DNA of 64,000 nucleotides from Halalkalibacter krulwichiae (GCF_002109385.1 NZ_CP020814.1:1697501-1761500), one strand, 5' to 3'; numbered from the stretch's first letter, positions 36,255 to 47,431 are shown. The notes: generated by a model not told the origin, from the letters alone. Numbers and translations: made by a program.

Positions 36255-37199
36255 ATGGAAGTGGATAAAAATTTGAAACGGAAGAGTCGAATTCGCTCAC
36301 AAACAAAAGCTCGCTTTAACTTGAAATCTCAAAAGTCACAAGAAGTAATCAATGGATATGTATTTTTACTACCTGCCTTACTATTGTTAACGGTCTTTTT
36401 ACTCTATCCGATGGGAATGGCTTTTTATTATAGTTTTACAGATTTCTATTTACTAAAACCAAATCAGATTCAATTTATTGGACTTGAAAACTTTACTTAT
36501 ATTTTTCAAGATCCAGAGTTTAAGCAGGCGTTTAAAAATACCGCTTATTTTGCCCTGCTCGTTGTGCCGATCCAAATGGCAGTCGCGTTAGGATTAGCGT
36601 TACTCATTAATCAGAAAATCAAAATGAAAGTAGTTTTCCGTACAGCTTATTTCAGTCCGGTCGTGATGTCATTAGTCGTTGTGTCAATCCTATGGACGTT
36701 TTTATATAACCCAAACGAAGGTTTAATTAACGAAATGCTAGGGGTATTCGGCATTTCGCCGCAGCCGTTTTTAACAAGTCCGAATCAAGCGATGAATTCC
36801 ATTATTGCGATGTCGGTATGGCAAGGGGCGGGATTTCAAATGTTGATTTTCCTTGCCGGGCTGCAAAATATTCCGAAGCATTTGTATGAAGCTGCTTCGA
36901 TAGATGGAGCAACCCCTTGGCAGCAATTTTGGAACATTACGTTGCCAGGTCTGCGCAATGTTTCCGTTTTTATTTTCGTGACGATCACGATTGCCGCAGT
37001 AAAGTTATTGGTTCAACCGATGATCATGACCCAAGGCGGGCCATTAGGATCCACGAAAACGCTTGTTTATCACATATATGAAGTTGGCTTTAACTACCGT
37101 GATGTCGGCTATGCGTCATCGATGGCCGTTGTATTCACGATATTAGTCTTACTTATTACAATTATCCAACGTAAGGTCGTTGCAGAGGAAAGAGGGTAA
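36255..37199 (+). CDS. Sugar ABC transporter permease (MalF/UgpA-like)
   Basis: A 314-residue permease with a basic cytosolic N-terminus (1-30), six membrane helices and the EAA loop EAASIDGATPWQQFWNITLPG at about residues 215-235 that docks the ATPase. It is followed by its partner permease after five bases. No ATPase gene is present in the operon, which points to a shared MsmX-type ATPase encoded elsewhere. Confidence 0.92.
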   Translation: MEVDKNLKRKSRIRSQTKARFNLKSQKSQEVINGYVFLLPALLLLTVFLLYPMGMAFYYSFTDFYLLKPNQIQFIGLENFTYIFQDPEFKQAFKNTAYFALLVVPIQMAVALGLALLINQKIKMKVVFRTAYFSPVVMSLVVVSILWTFLYNPNEGLINEMLGVFGISPQPFLTSPNQAMNSIIAMSVWQGAGFQMLIFLAGLQNIPKHLYEAASIDGATPWQQFWNITLPGLRNVSVFIFVTITIAAVKLLVQPMIMTQGGPLGSTKTLVYHIYEVGFNYRDVGYASSMAVVFTILVLLITIIQRKVVAEERG

Positions 37200-37204
37200 C
37201 CGTC

Positions 37205-38053
37205 ATGAGAAAAAGAAAGTTGATCAAAAACACGGTGCTATACGTCTTTATGACGATCCTAGCGTTTCTCTTCTTATTTCCTCTTATTTGGATGCTCGTT
37301 TCTTCATTGAAAAATGAGTTTCAAATTTTCGAAGATATTGGTTCGATCAGGGCGTTTCTACCGCCGGCAGCGCCAGAAGGAGGCTACTTTGCCAACTATA
37401 TTGCGGCGTTTCAGCGGGTTGATTTGTTTCGTTATATGGTAAATAGCTTAGTTTATACAATCGGGATTTTGCTTTGCGGGTTAGTTGTCAATTCGATGGC
37501 AGGCTATGCGTTAGCGCGATTTCAATTTCCGCTCCGCCATTTCTGGCTGGCTGTGATCATTGCGACATTGATTATTCCGCCTGAAAGTATTTTCCTCCCA
37601 CTTTATGTTCTCGTTTATAACCTTGGCTGGGTCAATACCTATACGGGCTTAATTGTTCCGTTTGTGGCCAATGCCTTTAGCATCTTTTTATTCAGACAGT
37701 TCTTTCTAGATTTTCCAAAAGAAATTGAGGAAGCGGCGAAAATTGACGGCTGTTCACAAATCGGCATCTTCTTTAAGATCATTGTGCCGCTATCCAAACC
37801 GATCTTTGCAACCGTGGCGATTTTCACATTTATTAACCATTGGAATGATTTCTTATGGCCGTTAGTCGTCGCGACAGAGGATCGGATGAGAACGATTCAA
37901 ATCGGGCTTCAGTATTTCATGAACCAGCCGCCGATCCAATGGGGGCAGGTGATGGCTGCACTGACGGTCACTACGATTCCGATGTTATTAATCTTTATTT
38001 TCTTACAAAGATATTATATTCAAGGATTAACGCATACTGGTTCGAAAAACTAA
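37205..38053 (+). CDS. Sugar ABC transporter permease (MalG/UgpE-like)
   Basis: A 282-residue permease with six membrane helices and the EAA loop EEAAKIDGCSQIGIFFKIIV at about residues 178-197. Together with the preceding gene it forms the membrane channel of the importer whose binding protein is at 34480. The fructokinase gene begins 31 bases downstream. Confidence 0.92.
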   Translation: MRKRKLIKNTVLYVFMTILAFLFLFPLIWMLVSSLKNEFQIFEDIGSIRAFLPPAAPEGGYFANYIAAFQRVDLFRYMVNSLVYTIGILLCGLVVNSMAGYALARFQFPLRHFWLAVIIATLIIPPESIFLPLYVLVYNLGWVNTYTGLIVPFVANAFSIFLFRQFFLDFPKEIEEAAKIDGCSQIGIFFKIIVPLSKPIFATVAIFTFINHWNDFLWPLVVATEDRMRTIQIGLQYFMNQPPIQWGQVMAALTVTTIPMLLIFIFLQRYYIQGLTHTGSKN

Positions 38054-38084
38054 GGTGTTCAAGACGTGATTGGAGTGACAGGTA

Positions 38085-39041
38085 GTGGGAAAAGTCATTA
38101 GCTTAGGAGAGTTATTAATTGATTTTATGCCAAAGGAAAAAGGAAAGTCGTTAAAGGAAGTCGTGGATTTTGAAAAAGCAGCAGGCGGTGCTCCGGCCAA
38201 TGTAGCGGCTGCGATTGCAAAGCTCGGAGGAAGGGCGAGCTTTATCGGAAAAGTAGGAAATGATGCATTCGGTCATTTTCTTGAGGAGGAGCTGCAAAAT
38301 GCGGGTGTCGATACTCGTTTTCTAGTAAAAAGTGATGTGTATAAAACGGCGCTTGCTTTTGTTTCCAATCAGGCAAACGGCGAAAGAGATTTTATGTTTT
38401 ACCGCGATCCATCCGCTGATATGATGCTGACTGCGGATGAAATAGAGGAAGCGTGGTTTGAGAAAGGGGATATTTATCACTTCGGTTCGGTGTCGCTGAT
38501 CGATCATCCAGTAAAAGAGGCGACGGCCCAGGCGCTAAGTATAGCCGAAACAAAAGGGGCCATCATCAGTTTTGACCCGAATGTGCGGCTTCCTCTCTGG
38601 GATCAAGCCGAAACGGCAAAAGAGTGTATCCGTCGATATTTCAACCGAGCGCACATTGTAAAAGTCAGTGAGGAAGAGCTTTTCTTTTTAACGGGTGTTA
38701 AAAAGGAACAAGAAGCCGTCCTCACACTGTTTGGCGGAGCGAATAAACTTGTCCTCGTGACGAAAGGTTCGAAAGGTTCAAGTGTTTATACGGCTGGCTC
38801 TATGCTTGAGGTAGAAGCAGTTAAGGTTGATGCGCAAGATACGACTGGAGCCGGAGATGCTTTTGTTGGCGGGTTGTTGTATTTCTTGCAAAACGAATCG
38901 AAACAGATTGATCTAGAAGCGTTTTTATCGAATGAAACAAAGGTAGTAGAAATGGTGCAATTTGCGGGTAAATGCGGGGCGATCACGACCACACGCCGCG
39001 GCGCGATACCTGCCTTACCAGCTTTAAATGACGTGAAGTAA
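38085..39041 (+). CDS. PfkB-family fructokinase
   Basis: A 318-residue sugar kinase. Signature 1 is GGAPANVAAAIAKLGG (about residues 34-49) and signature 2 is DTTGAGDAFVGGLL (about 250-263) with catalytic Asp in GAGD. These and the overall pattern (GELLIDF start, FDPNVRLPLW) fit ScrK-type fructokinases, which phosphorylate fructose to fructose-6-phosphate. The start is GTG 38085. Placed between the importer and the intracellular GH32, it would phosphorylate the fructose they release. Confidence 0.9.
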   Translation: MGKVISLGELLIDFMPKEKGKSLKEVVDFEKAAGGAPANVAAAIAKLGGRASFIGKVGNDAFGHFLEEELQNAGVDTRFLVKSDVYKTALAFVSNQANGERDFMFYRDPSADMMLTADEIEEAWFEKGDIYHFGSVSLIDHPVKEATAQALSIAETKGAIISFDPNVRLPLWDQAETAKECIRRYFNRAHIVKVSEEELFFLTGVKKEQEAVLTLFGGANKLVLVTKGSKGSSVYTAGSMLEVEAVKVDAQDTTGAGDAFVGGLLYFLQNESKQIDLEAFLSNETKVVEMVQFAGKCGAITTTRRGAIPALPALNDVK

Positions 39042-39056
39042 AACGGGGTGATAACT

Positions 39057-39743
39057 ATGCAGATGGGTGGAGTGGCAGGAGGAATATACAAAGTTTGTGA
39101 CTGGTTGATGAAACTGGCCATATTAAATCTCATCTGGCTGCTGTTTGTCGTAATGGGCCTTGGTCTATTCGGGGTATTTCCAGCGACGGTTGCGATGCTA
39201 AATGTTCTCAAATGCTGGGTTAGGAAAGAAGAGTGCAAAACGTTTTCCTATTTCGCTTCTGTCTATAAACAATCCTTTGTAAAAGTCAATCTGTTGATGA
39301 TCATGACCGTCGCAGTTGGTGCAGTATTGATGATAAATGTGGTAATCGTTCAGGCAATGGAAGGTCTGCTGCGCGTGTTTGTACAGTATGGAATGGTCTT
39401 TTTGCTTCTGCTTTACAGCATCGTTGCACTCTATATTATGCCGGTTTTTTCGCATCGACCTCAAGGAGTTTGGGCGACGATTAAGCGGGCCTTTGTGATC
39501 AGTTTTCTACATCCGGTTCGCACCGGAGTGTTTGTTGCTGGATTAGGCTTAATCTATTTGGTGATTCGATCGATTCCGGGCATGATTCCGTTTTATGGAG
39601 CTAGTCTCATTGGGATGTGGACGATCTTGATGATCATGCCGATTCTAGATGAGAAAGAGGAAAAGAAAGATGGTCAAGAGCAGAGAGAACGAGAGAGAGA
39701 TGTTAAAAAGGATATATGGGAGGTACGAAATGATACGACATGA
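39057..39743 (+). CDS. DUF624 membrane protein (YesL-like)
   Basis: About 228 residues with four or five membrane helices and the DUF624 start pattern (KVCDWLMKLAILNLIWLLF, then PATVAML). Such proteins are regularly found beside YesMN and sugar ABC operons; the function is unknown. ATG 39057 is chosen because GGGGTGA precedes it; GTG 39048 is possible. The hydrophilic C-terminus overlaps the start of the next gene by 14 bases. Confidence 0.85.
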   Translation: MQMGGVAGGIYKVCDWLMKLAILNLIWLLFVVMGLGLFGVFPATVAMLNVLKCWVRKEECKTFSYFASVYKQSFVKVNLLMIMTVAVGAVLMINVVIVQAMEGLLRVFVQYGMVFLLLLYSIVALYIMPVFSHRPQGVWATIKRAFVISFLHPVRTGVFVAGLGLIYLVIRSIPGMIPFYGASLIGMWTILMIMPILDEKEEKKDGQEQRERERDVKKDIWEVRNDTT

Positions 39744-41244
39744 AGAAGCCACTAAGAAAGCAACAGCATCCATTCATCAAATAAAGGAAGAGGTGGATAG
39801 AAACCACTGGAGACTCCAGTATCATGTAGCAGCACCTGCTTATTGGATCAATGATCCGAACGGCTTTAGCTTCTACAACGGAGAGTACCATTTGTTTTAC
39901 CAGCATCATCCATATTCGGCTGTTTGGGGACCGATGCATTGGGGACATGTGAAAAGCAAAGATTTAACGACGTGGGAGCATCTGCCGGTTGCGCTTGCGC
40001 CAAGTGAAGAGTATGACAAAGATGGTTGTTTTTCAGGCAGTGCGATTGAAAAAGATGGAAAGCTTTATTTGATGTACACAGGTCATATTTGGACAGGAGC
40101 AAACCATGATACGGATTTAGAGCAAGTCCAATGTCTGGCTGTCAGCGATGATGGTGTGAATTTTAAAAAGCTAGCGAATAACCCGGTTATTGGAGCAGCT
40201 CCTGATGGGGATATTCATCCCAATCACATACGGGACCCGAAAGTATGGAAGCACGGTGACGAGTATTATTGCGTCATAGGAAATAAAACAAAAGACGAGA
40301 TAGGGCAGGTTCTCTTGTACCGTTCTTCTGATTTACTAGAGTGGGAGTTTGTGAATGTGGCAGCAAAAGGAGAAGGGAACTTTGGTTTTATGTGGGAGTG
40401 TCCCGATCTCTTTTCCCTTGATGGCTGTGATGTCCTCGTAATGTCGCCGCAAGGGATGGAACCGGATCATCATCTATATCATAATCTTCACCAGTCGGGG
40501 TATGTCACCGGTCAACTCGATTATGAAACAGGAAAGCTCGATCATGGCAGCTTCGAATTGCTTGATTATGGCTTTGACTTCTATGCTCCGCAAACGACGA
40601 TTGATGATCAAGGGCGAAGAGTAATGATCGCTTGGATGGCGATGTGGGAAAGTGAAATGCCTGAACAAGAATTTAATTGGGCAGGGGCGATGATATTGCC
40701 GCGGCAGTTGTTCATTCAAGATGGGAAGATCATCAGCAAGCCAATGCCGGAAGTAGAATCATTACGAAATGAGATAACGGCCTTTGAAAATGTCCTCATT
40801 GATGGCAAAAAAGTACTCGATGGCGTCTCGGGTGATTGTCTTGAGCTCGATGTAACGTTTGATGCAAAAGAGGCCTCTATGTTTGGCTTGAAAGTACGGG
40901 TCAATAAAAAGCAAGGGGAAGAGACGGTTGTGCAATATGATGTGGAGGAAGGCTTTTTAACTCTTGACCGCAATAGGGCCGGAAAAGGGTTAGATGGCAT
41001 TCGCAAAGCTCCTGTTGAGTTGAAAAATCATGAGCTTCACTTGCGGATTTTTATCGATAAATCGTCGATTGAGGTGTTTATCAATGGTGGCGAGAAGGTC
41101 ATGACCTCAAGGCTTTATCCAGGGCAGGCATCTACGGGTATTGAGTTTTTTGCCGAAGGAACGGCTTTGATTAAGAGCTTGAAAAAATGGAGCTTACGTA
41201 AAAGTATTGGTGAAGAGTTGGTACACTCAAGTGCTACCGTTTAA
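39730..41244 (+). CDS. Intracellular GH32 beta-fructosidase (sucrose or fructo-oligosaccharide hydrolase)
   Basis: A 504-residue GH32 enzyme without signal peptide. Nucleophile Asp42 in YWINDPNG, stabiliser in HIRDPKVW, acid/base Glu in MWECPDLF; the C-terminal sandwich has the DKSSIEVFINGGE signature. ATG 39730 follows GGGAGG and overlaps the DUF624 gene. It should cleave imported fructosides; the next kinase step is encoded two genes upstream. Both sucrose and sucrose-6-phosphate are known substrates of relatives; without a PTS here, unphosphorylated sugars are more likely. Confidence 0.9.
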   Translation: MIRHEEATKKATASIHQIKEEVDRNHWRLQYHVAAPAYWINDPNGFSFYNGEYHLFYQHHPYSAVWGPMHWGHVKSKDLTTWEHLPVALAPSEEYDKDGCFSGSAIEKDGKLYLMYTGHIWTGANHDTDLEQVQCLAVSDDGVNFKKLANNPVIGAAPDGDIHPNHIRDPKVWKHGDEYYCVIGNKTKDEIGQVLLYRSSDLLEWEFVNVAAKGEGNFGFMWECPDLFSLDGCDVLVMSPQGMEPDHHLYHNLHQSGYVTGQLDYETGKLDHGSFELLDYGFDFYAPQTTIDDQGRRVMIAWMAMWESEMPEQEFNWAGAMILPRQLFIQDGKIISKPMPEVESLRNEITAFENVLIDGKKVLDGVSGDCLELDVTFDAKEASMFGLKVRVNKKQGEETVVQYDVEEGFLTLDRNRAGKGLDGIRKAPVELKNHELHLRIFIDKSSIEVFINGGEKVMTSRLYPGQASTGIEFFAEGTALIKSLKKWSLRKSIGEELVHSSATV

Positions 41245-41251
41245 AACATCA

Positions 41252-41289
41252 GCAGCCTTAGTTCGGGATGGTACCGGACTAAGGTTGTC
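41252..41289 (+). terminator. Hairpin after the intracellular GH32 gene
   Basis: The arms CAGCCTTAGTTCGG and CCGGACTAAGGTTG enclose a short loop. A weak T-run follows, so termination may be partial. Confidence 0.55.
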
Positions 41290-41302
41290 ATATAGGCTCT
41301 TC

Positions 41303-41316
41303 GGAAAGCGCTTACA
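41303..41316 (+). promoter_or_regulatory. cre-like CcpA site upstream of the giant fructanase
   Basis: GGAAAGCGCTTACA matches the cre consensus TGWAANCGNTNWCA at all but the first position. It lies 55 bases upstream of the fructanase start, a position that fits carbon catabolite repression. Confidence 0.65.
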
Positions 41317-41370
41317 AGTAAAGGTGGAAATAAAATGGTTTCTTATAATTACATGTAGGAGGAAGAGGGT

Positions 41371-44300
41371 ATGAGAGTAAGGAAGTTCCGAAAATCAATC
41401 CTATTGTTTCTAGTGCTTTTACTTGTTAGTCAGTCAGTTTTGCTGTATCCTGTTTCAGCTGAAGAAACAGAAACCCCTGAAAAGGAAGGAGCTGAAGATG
41501 CAGTGCCTGAAGATTATTATGATGAAACGTTTCGACCGCAGTTTCATTTCACACCAGAAGAAAACTGGATGAATGATCCCAATGGAATGGTGTACATCGA
41601 TGGAGAATATCATTTGTTTTATCAACATAACCCGACTGATAAAGTATGGGGTCCGATGTATTGGGGCCATGCGATTAGTACAGACCTCGTGAATTGGGAG
41701 CATATGCCGATCGCGCTTTATCCAGATGAAAATGGTTTTATTTGGTCAGGAAGTGCAGTGGTCGATGAGAACAATACAAGCGGATTTGGCGATGGCAGCG
41801 GGCCACCGTTAGTCGCTGTCTTTTCATATGAATTTGGCCAAGACGAGCAAACAGTTGGTTTAGCCTATAGTAACGATAAAGGAAGAACATGGGAAAAGTA
41901 TGAAGATAATCCTGTCATTGATATGCCGGAAGAAACGAAGGTGAGTCATGGCGGAGACAGTGTGTTCAGAGACCCGAAAGTGTTTTGGCATGATGAGCAG
42001 AATGAGTGGGTTTTTGTCATTGCAAGCGGCAAACAAGTGGACTTCTATACATCTCCCAATTTAAAGGACTGGACAAAGACAGGCCGCTTTGAAAACCCAG
42101 CGGTGAATGGAGATCTCGGCATTTGGGAATGCTCGGATCTGTTCAAGCTGCCGGTTGAAACAGAAAAAGGACTGCAGGAAAAATGGGTCCTATTAACAAG
42201 TGTGGAAAATGGACCGACAGGCGGGCAAGGAATCGGTTATTTTATCGGCGAGTTTGATGGAGAGACCTTCATTGCAGATGAGGAAGAAATCAAGTGGTTC
42301 GACTATGGGGCTGATATGTATGCAGGTGTGACATGGAGCAACACCCCAAATGACCGTCCGATCTTGCTTGGATGGATGAGTCCGCCAAAGTATGCGGGTG
42401 ATACCCCGACAGACCCGTGGAGAAGTGCGATGACACTGCCTCGAGAGCTGCGACTCGAACCAACGGAAGCGGGAATTCGTTTAGCACAGGCTCCTGTGAC
42501 TGAATTAGAATCGCTGCGTGGAGAAAAAGTGAGCTGGACGAATGAGACGGTAGAAAGTACAAACGCTCTGTTATCTGAGATTGAAGGGGATATGTTAGAA
42601 ATCATCGCAGAAATTGACCTTGAGCAATCGACAGCCAATGAGATCGGTTTTCATGTAAGAAAAAGCGATTCAGAGTATACCGCCATTGGCTATCAACAAG
42701 ATCAGAAAGAAGCCTATGTCGACCGACGCCAATCAGGAATCATCGATTTCCACCCTGATTTCGCCGCGAAACATACAGCTTCGTTAGAATCGAATAACGA
42801 GTCGCTCAAACTGCATATGTTTGTGGATCGTTCATCGGTTGAAGTGTTTATTAACGATGGTGAAGTCGTGTTTACGGAGCAGATTTTCCCTGATCCAAAA
42901 AGCATTGGGATTGAATTGTTTGCGGATGACGGCACGATTCATCTGAAAAATCTTGAAATCTATCAAGTTAATCGAGCTCAATTTACACCAGGGTATCAAA
43001 ATGAGTTTAAACGAAGCTATGGATATGATCCTAGTGAAATCGATGTCAGGAGTTTGCCGACAGACATTGAAAATGCTAGTTTTGAAACAGGTGACCTAAC
43101 GGGCTGGATCACGCATGGAAGTGCCTTTGATGGGGTGGTATCGGATGAAGCTCAATTTTGGGGCGAACCGTTTCAACAAGAAGGCACGTACCATGTATGG
43201 GGATTTGCAGGTGCCGAGCGTGATGACCGTTCTGATCTCCGTACTGGTGTGATGAAATCAAGCTTATTTAGGTTAGAGGGAAATGGAACGATTAGCTTCC
43301 TCGTAGGGGGCGGCCAAGATGAAAACAATCTCTACGTTTCATTGGTGAAGGCCCAAACGGGAGAAGAGTTATTTAGAGCGACTGGCCGTAATACAGAGCA
43401 GTACCGGAGAGTGTCTTGGAATGCGTCTGAATACGTAGGGGAAGCGGTATTTATTAAAGTTGTGGATCAGCACTCCGGCGGTTTTGGCCATATTAATGTC
43501 GATGATTTTCAAGTGCTTCATTCCAATGAAGATGTCATCCCGAACGAGATTGAAAATCCAGGCTTTGAAACCGGGGATTTAACGGGATGGACCGTCTTAG
43601 AAGGAACGTATAATGATGATGATGTCACATCAGAAGTCGACTACTGGCATCCTGAACCGATTAATAAAGAAGGTGACTATCACCTTTGGGGAAAAGATGA
43701 TAAGACAGCCAAAATCAAATCAAGCCACTTTGTTTTAGCTGGGACGGGGGAGATTACATTTTTAATCGGTGGAGGAAACGACCTTGAAAATCAATACGTT
43801 GCTCTCATGAGAGCAGCTGATGATCAAGAATTAATGCGTCAAACGAATGAGTGGTTTGATGATTCCGAGAATTACCACCGCGTCACGTGGGATGCCTCTG
43901 AGCACATGGGAGAAGAGCTGTATTTGTTAATCGTAGATAACGATGATTCGGGTGGCTGGTCGCACATTAATGTCGATGATGTTAATGTCTTGCATCATGG
44001 TCCTATCTCCTATTGGTCTTTTGACGAAGGAGCCGGAAAGACGGCCCTAGATGAAGTGAGTGAAACGAAAGACGATATTCACTATGTGTTTAATGATGCG
44101 GTTGATAAACCGTCTTCCGATCCGCTTTGGAGAGAGGGGATTGCCGGCAGCGGTTTGTTGTTTGATGGCTATTCAACTTATATTGAAAGAAAAGCAAGTA
44201 AATTCCCTAAAATCACCGATGCCCTTACCATTGAAGCTTGGGTAGCTCCAAGAGCCTATGAATGGGGAAATGAAGGCAAAAAGTCAATCATTGTAAACCA

Positions 44301-46949
44301 GCATGATATGAGCAAAAACGAAGGATATGCGTTAGGGATGGGCCGACATGGAAGCTGGTCATTCGAGGTCGGAATGAACGGGGAATGGATGGAACTTTGG
44401 GCTGATCAAGATAAGCCGCTAGAAAAGTTTAAATGGTCCCATATTGTCGCTACCTATGATAAAGAAAAGAGTGAGCTCAGGTTGTATCTAAATGGCGAGG
44501 CGGCAGGAACGATGAAAACGCCGTTACATGCCAATATCACACCGTCCAATGAGCCGCTGATCATCGGAAAGCATAATCATCCGGCCATTATTAATGGGAC
44601 GTTTTCTGCGAATATGTTTAATGGCTTAATGGATGAAGTGAACATTCATAACGCTTCCTTTAGTGCGGAAAAGGTAAGCAAGATTTACAACAATTATGTG
44701 GAGACGTTTGAGAACGGCGAGCACCCGACGCCGAATGTAGCCATGGACCGCAACCGCTTTGACGGAGACCGGCACCGTCCGCAGTATCATTTTATGTCAC
44801 CTGAACATTGGATGAACGAACCGCATGCGCCGTTTTATTTTAATGGCAAGTACCATATTTTCTATCAGCATAACCCGCAAGGACCTTATTGGAACCATAT
44901 TCACTGGGGACACGCGGTTAGTGATGACATGGTCCACTGGCAAGATATGCCTGTTGCTCTAGCACCAGAGGGAGGATCGGTAACACCGGATGGAGTCTGG
45001 TCAGGGGACGCGACGTTTGATCAAGATGGCCTGCCGGTTCTATTGTTTACCGCAGGAGATGATAGTAAAGTTCCGAACCAAATGACCGGTCTAGCGAGGA
45101 GTACATTTGCCAAAGACGGAGATGTTACCTTGCCAAATTGGGAAATGCATGATGAGCCTGTAACCGTTCAAGCACCCAATTTACATGCCGATGAAGGCGA
45201 AGTATGGTACGGACAATTTAGAGACCCGTATGTGTGGCAAGAGGGGATACATGGTATCAATTAGTCGGTTCTGGAATTCGAAATGGCGACAAAAGTGTAG
45301 GTGGAACCGCTCTTCTTTATACATCAACCGACTTGGAAAACTGGACCTATGAAAAGCCGTTTTTTGTCGGGGATTACGAGAATTATCCTGAAACTGGCCA
45401 AGTTTGGGAGTTGCCTGTATTCTTGCCGTTAAAAGACGAAGAAGGGCATGACACAGGCAAACATGTGTTATTCATCAATCCGTGGTATGAAAGCTACAGC
45501 CCGCACAACATCAAATATGTCTGGCATTGGATCGGAACGTGGAATAAGGAAACGTTAGAGTTTACTCCAGATCACACGGAGCCGAGGATCTTCGATAAGG
45601 CTGAGCACTTCACCGGTCCAAGCGGATTTGTCAATCACGATGGACGCTCGATTTTGTTTAGCATTGCTCAAGGCAGACGCTCGGAGCAAGCGCAGCATGA
45701 TGCAGGTTGGGCTCATAATGCCGGACTGCCATTAACCCTGACGTTACGAGATGATCATCAACTTGGAATCGAACCAATTAAAGAGCTGCAAGAGCTACGA
45801 GTGAAGCAATTAACTTCATTTAAAAATAAGAAAATCTCAAAAGCAAATGAGCTCTTATCAGATGTTCAAGGAGATCTATTAGAGATTAAGTTAGAAATAG
45901 ACAAAGGAAATTCGAGTGAATTTGGAATCAAAGTAAGACGCAGTGAAAATGGAGAAGAGGAAACGCTAATCTATTATGACTACGAGAATTCGATGTATTC
46001 GATTGACCGAAATAAGTCTAGTTTAGATCCCGATGTCCGCAAAGGAATTCAAGGAGATGTTATGGAATTAGATGGAGAAAATTTGAAACTCCATATTTAC
46101 TTAGACCGTTCAATGGTCGAAGCATATGCAAATAACTATAAGAGTCTGACATCAAGAGTGTACCCGACTCGTTCTGATGCGCTTGGATTAGAGTTGTGGA
46201 GTGAAAAGGGAGAAGTGACAATTAAGTCAATGGAAGTATGGGAGCTAGGCTCTGCTTATGGCGAGACGGTTCCAGCTTATTGGCCTGATCCAAAAGAAGC
46301 TCCAGAATCGATTAACTTGCCCAATCATGATTTCCAAACAGGCGATTTAACGGGCTGGATCACAGAAGGCGATGCGTTTACAGGTGAACATATTACCGAT
46401 CGTTACGATTGGGGTTGGAGCGGTCCGTTTAAACAAGCTCATACAGATATTGATGTGAACCACTATCATTATTGGGGCTTCCATCCCGATCAAGGCGGAG
46501 ATGGGGCAACTGGGGTCATGAAGTCGCAAAACTTTATCTTAGGCGGCAATGGCCAAATGGACTTCTTAGTAGCAGGAGGAAACATTCCAGACCAGCTTTA
46601 TGTCGCATTAGTGAGGGCATCTGATGATGAATATCTCATGAAAGCGACTGGCCACAACTCGGAACAATATCGCCGAGTACGGTGGGATGCCTCTCGGTTT
46701 ATTGGTGAAGACCTCTATTTGAAAGTGGTGGACCAAGCAACAGGCGACTGGGGACATATCAACCTCGATAACGTAAATGTTCCAGTTGACCCGAGTACTC
46801 CATTTGATGTAACGGGCTTAGAAGAAAAGCAAGATGAAGAACAAGGAAAAGGAAAAGGCAAAGGGAATGAAAAGCCAGGAAAGAGAAAAGGGATTTCTGG
46901 CATGACAAAAGGAGTTAGCAGCAAGCAGAATATAAAGCTGGAGAACTAG
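41371..46949 (+). pseudogene. Giant secreted dual-GH32 fructanase, frameshifted as sequenced
   Basis: After adding one G to the GGGG run at 45243-45246 the gene encodes about 1859 residues. Order: signal peptide (1-30); GH32 number 1 (about 55-365, Asp69 in WMNDPNG, FRDPKVF, WECSDLF) with its C-terminal sandwich (to 545); two DLTGW beta-sandwich modules (about 560-715 and 723-870); a LamG domain (about 880-1110); GH32 number 2 (from 1134, Glu1150 in WMNEPHAP, FRDPYVW, VWELP) with sandwich (to 1640); a third DLTGW module (about 1648-1810); and a Lys/Gly-rich tail. As sequenced, the first frame stops at 45264 right after the second stabiliser motif and the rest is open from 45234. The two catalytic domains probably act together on one polymer, such as endo plus exo cutting or two linkages (inference). 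Confidence 0.88.
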
Positions 46950-46964
46950 CGGTACCTTGTTTTT

Positions 46965-47006
46965 AAAAAATGCGCAGCTTAGTAATTGGACTGAGCTGCG
47001 TTTTTT
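46965..47006 (+). terminator. Intrinsic terminator of the fructanase gene
   Basis: A strong stem, AACGCAGCT-type arms (CGCAGCTTAGT against ACTGAGCTGCG), followed by TTTTTT. It closes the fructan locus. Confidence 0.9.
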
Positions 47007-47074
47007 ATGGAGCCTGATCGCTCCCTAAACCTTACAAGATGGTTTTAGTAGGATAAGTTCGAATGTTCGTGCAA

Positions 47075-47109
47075 TAAAACCCTTTTAGCTAATTCTAAAA
47101 GGGCTTTTC
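47075..47109. terminator. Second terminator-like hairpin
   Basis: AAAACCCTTTTAG and CTAAAAGGGCTTTT-type arms around a short loop. The stretch 46950-47431 holds this, a repeat copy at 47173 and the fadF leader, and no gene. Confidence 0.65.
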
Positions 47110-47172
47110 ATTTTTAGAAATTTTAATAGTCCTTGAAGAAGAATCTTTACTCAAAGCCAATAGAAAAATCAT

Positions 47173-47204
47173 GAGAAGGAAGCGAGAGAACCGTCCCCAT
47201 GTTT
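47173..47204. repeat. Half copy of the GAGAACCGTCCC repeat
   Basis: GAGAAGGAAGCGAGAGAACCGTCCCC is one arm and loop of the dispersed palindrome; the partner arm is missing. Confidence 0.6.
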
Positions 47205-47431
47205 CAAAACTTAACGCCATCGTTCAAAATCCTAACATCTAGTTTGGAGGTTAAAAAAGAAACACTCATTTAGAGATTGGCACGCTTATTGCATTACAAG
47301 ATTAGTAGGAAGATTATTTGAAAGGGGATTTCAATCATGGTTTTTCATCTTAGTTAAGACCAATCAGTAGTAGAAGAGCGGGGACTGTCATGATAGTCCA
47401 ATACAGAGAATTTTACATAGAAGTAGGAGTG

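Noticed and set aside
42303..42638. Minus-strand frames of 90-111 codons inside the giant fructanase
   Set aside because: Codon pattern and homology belong to the plus strand; these are shadows of the GH32 domain.
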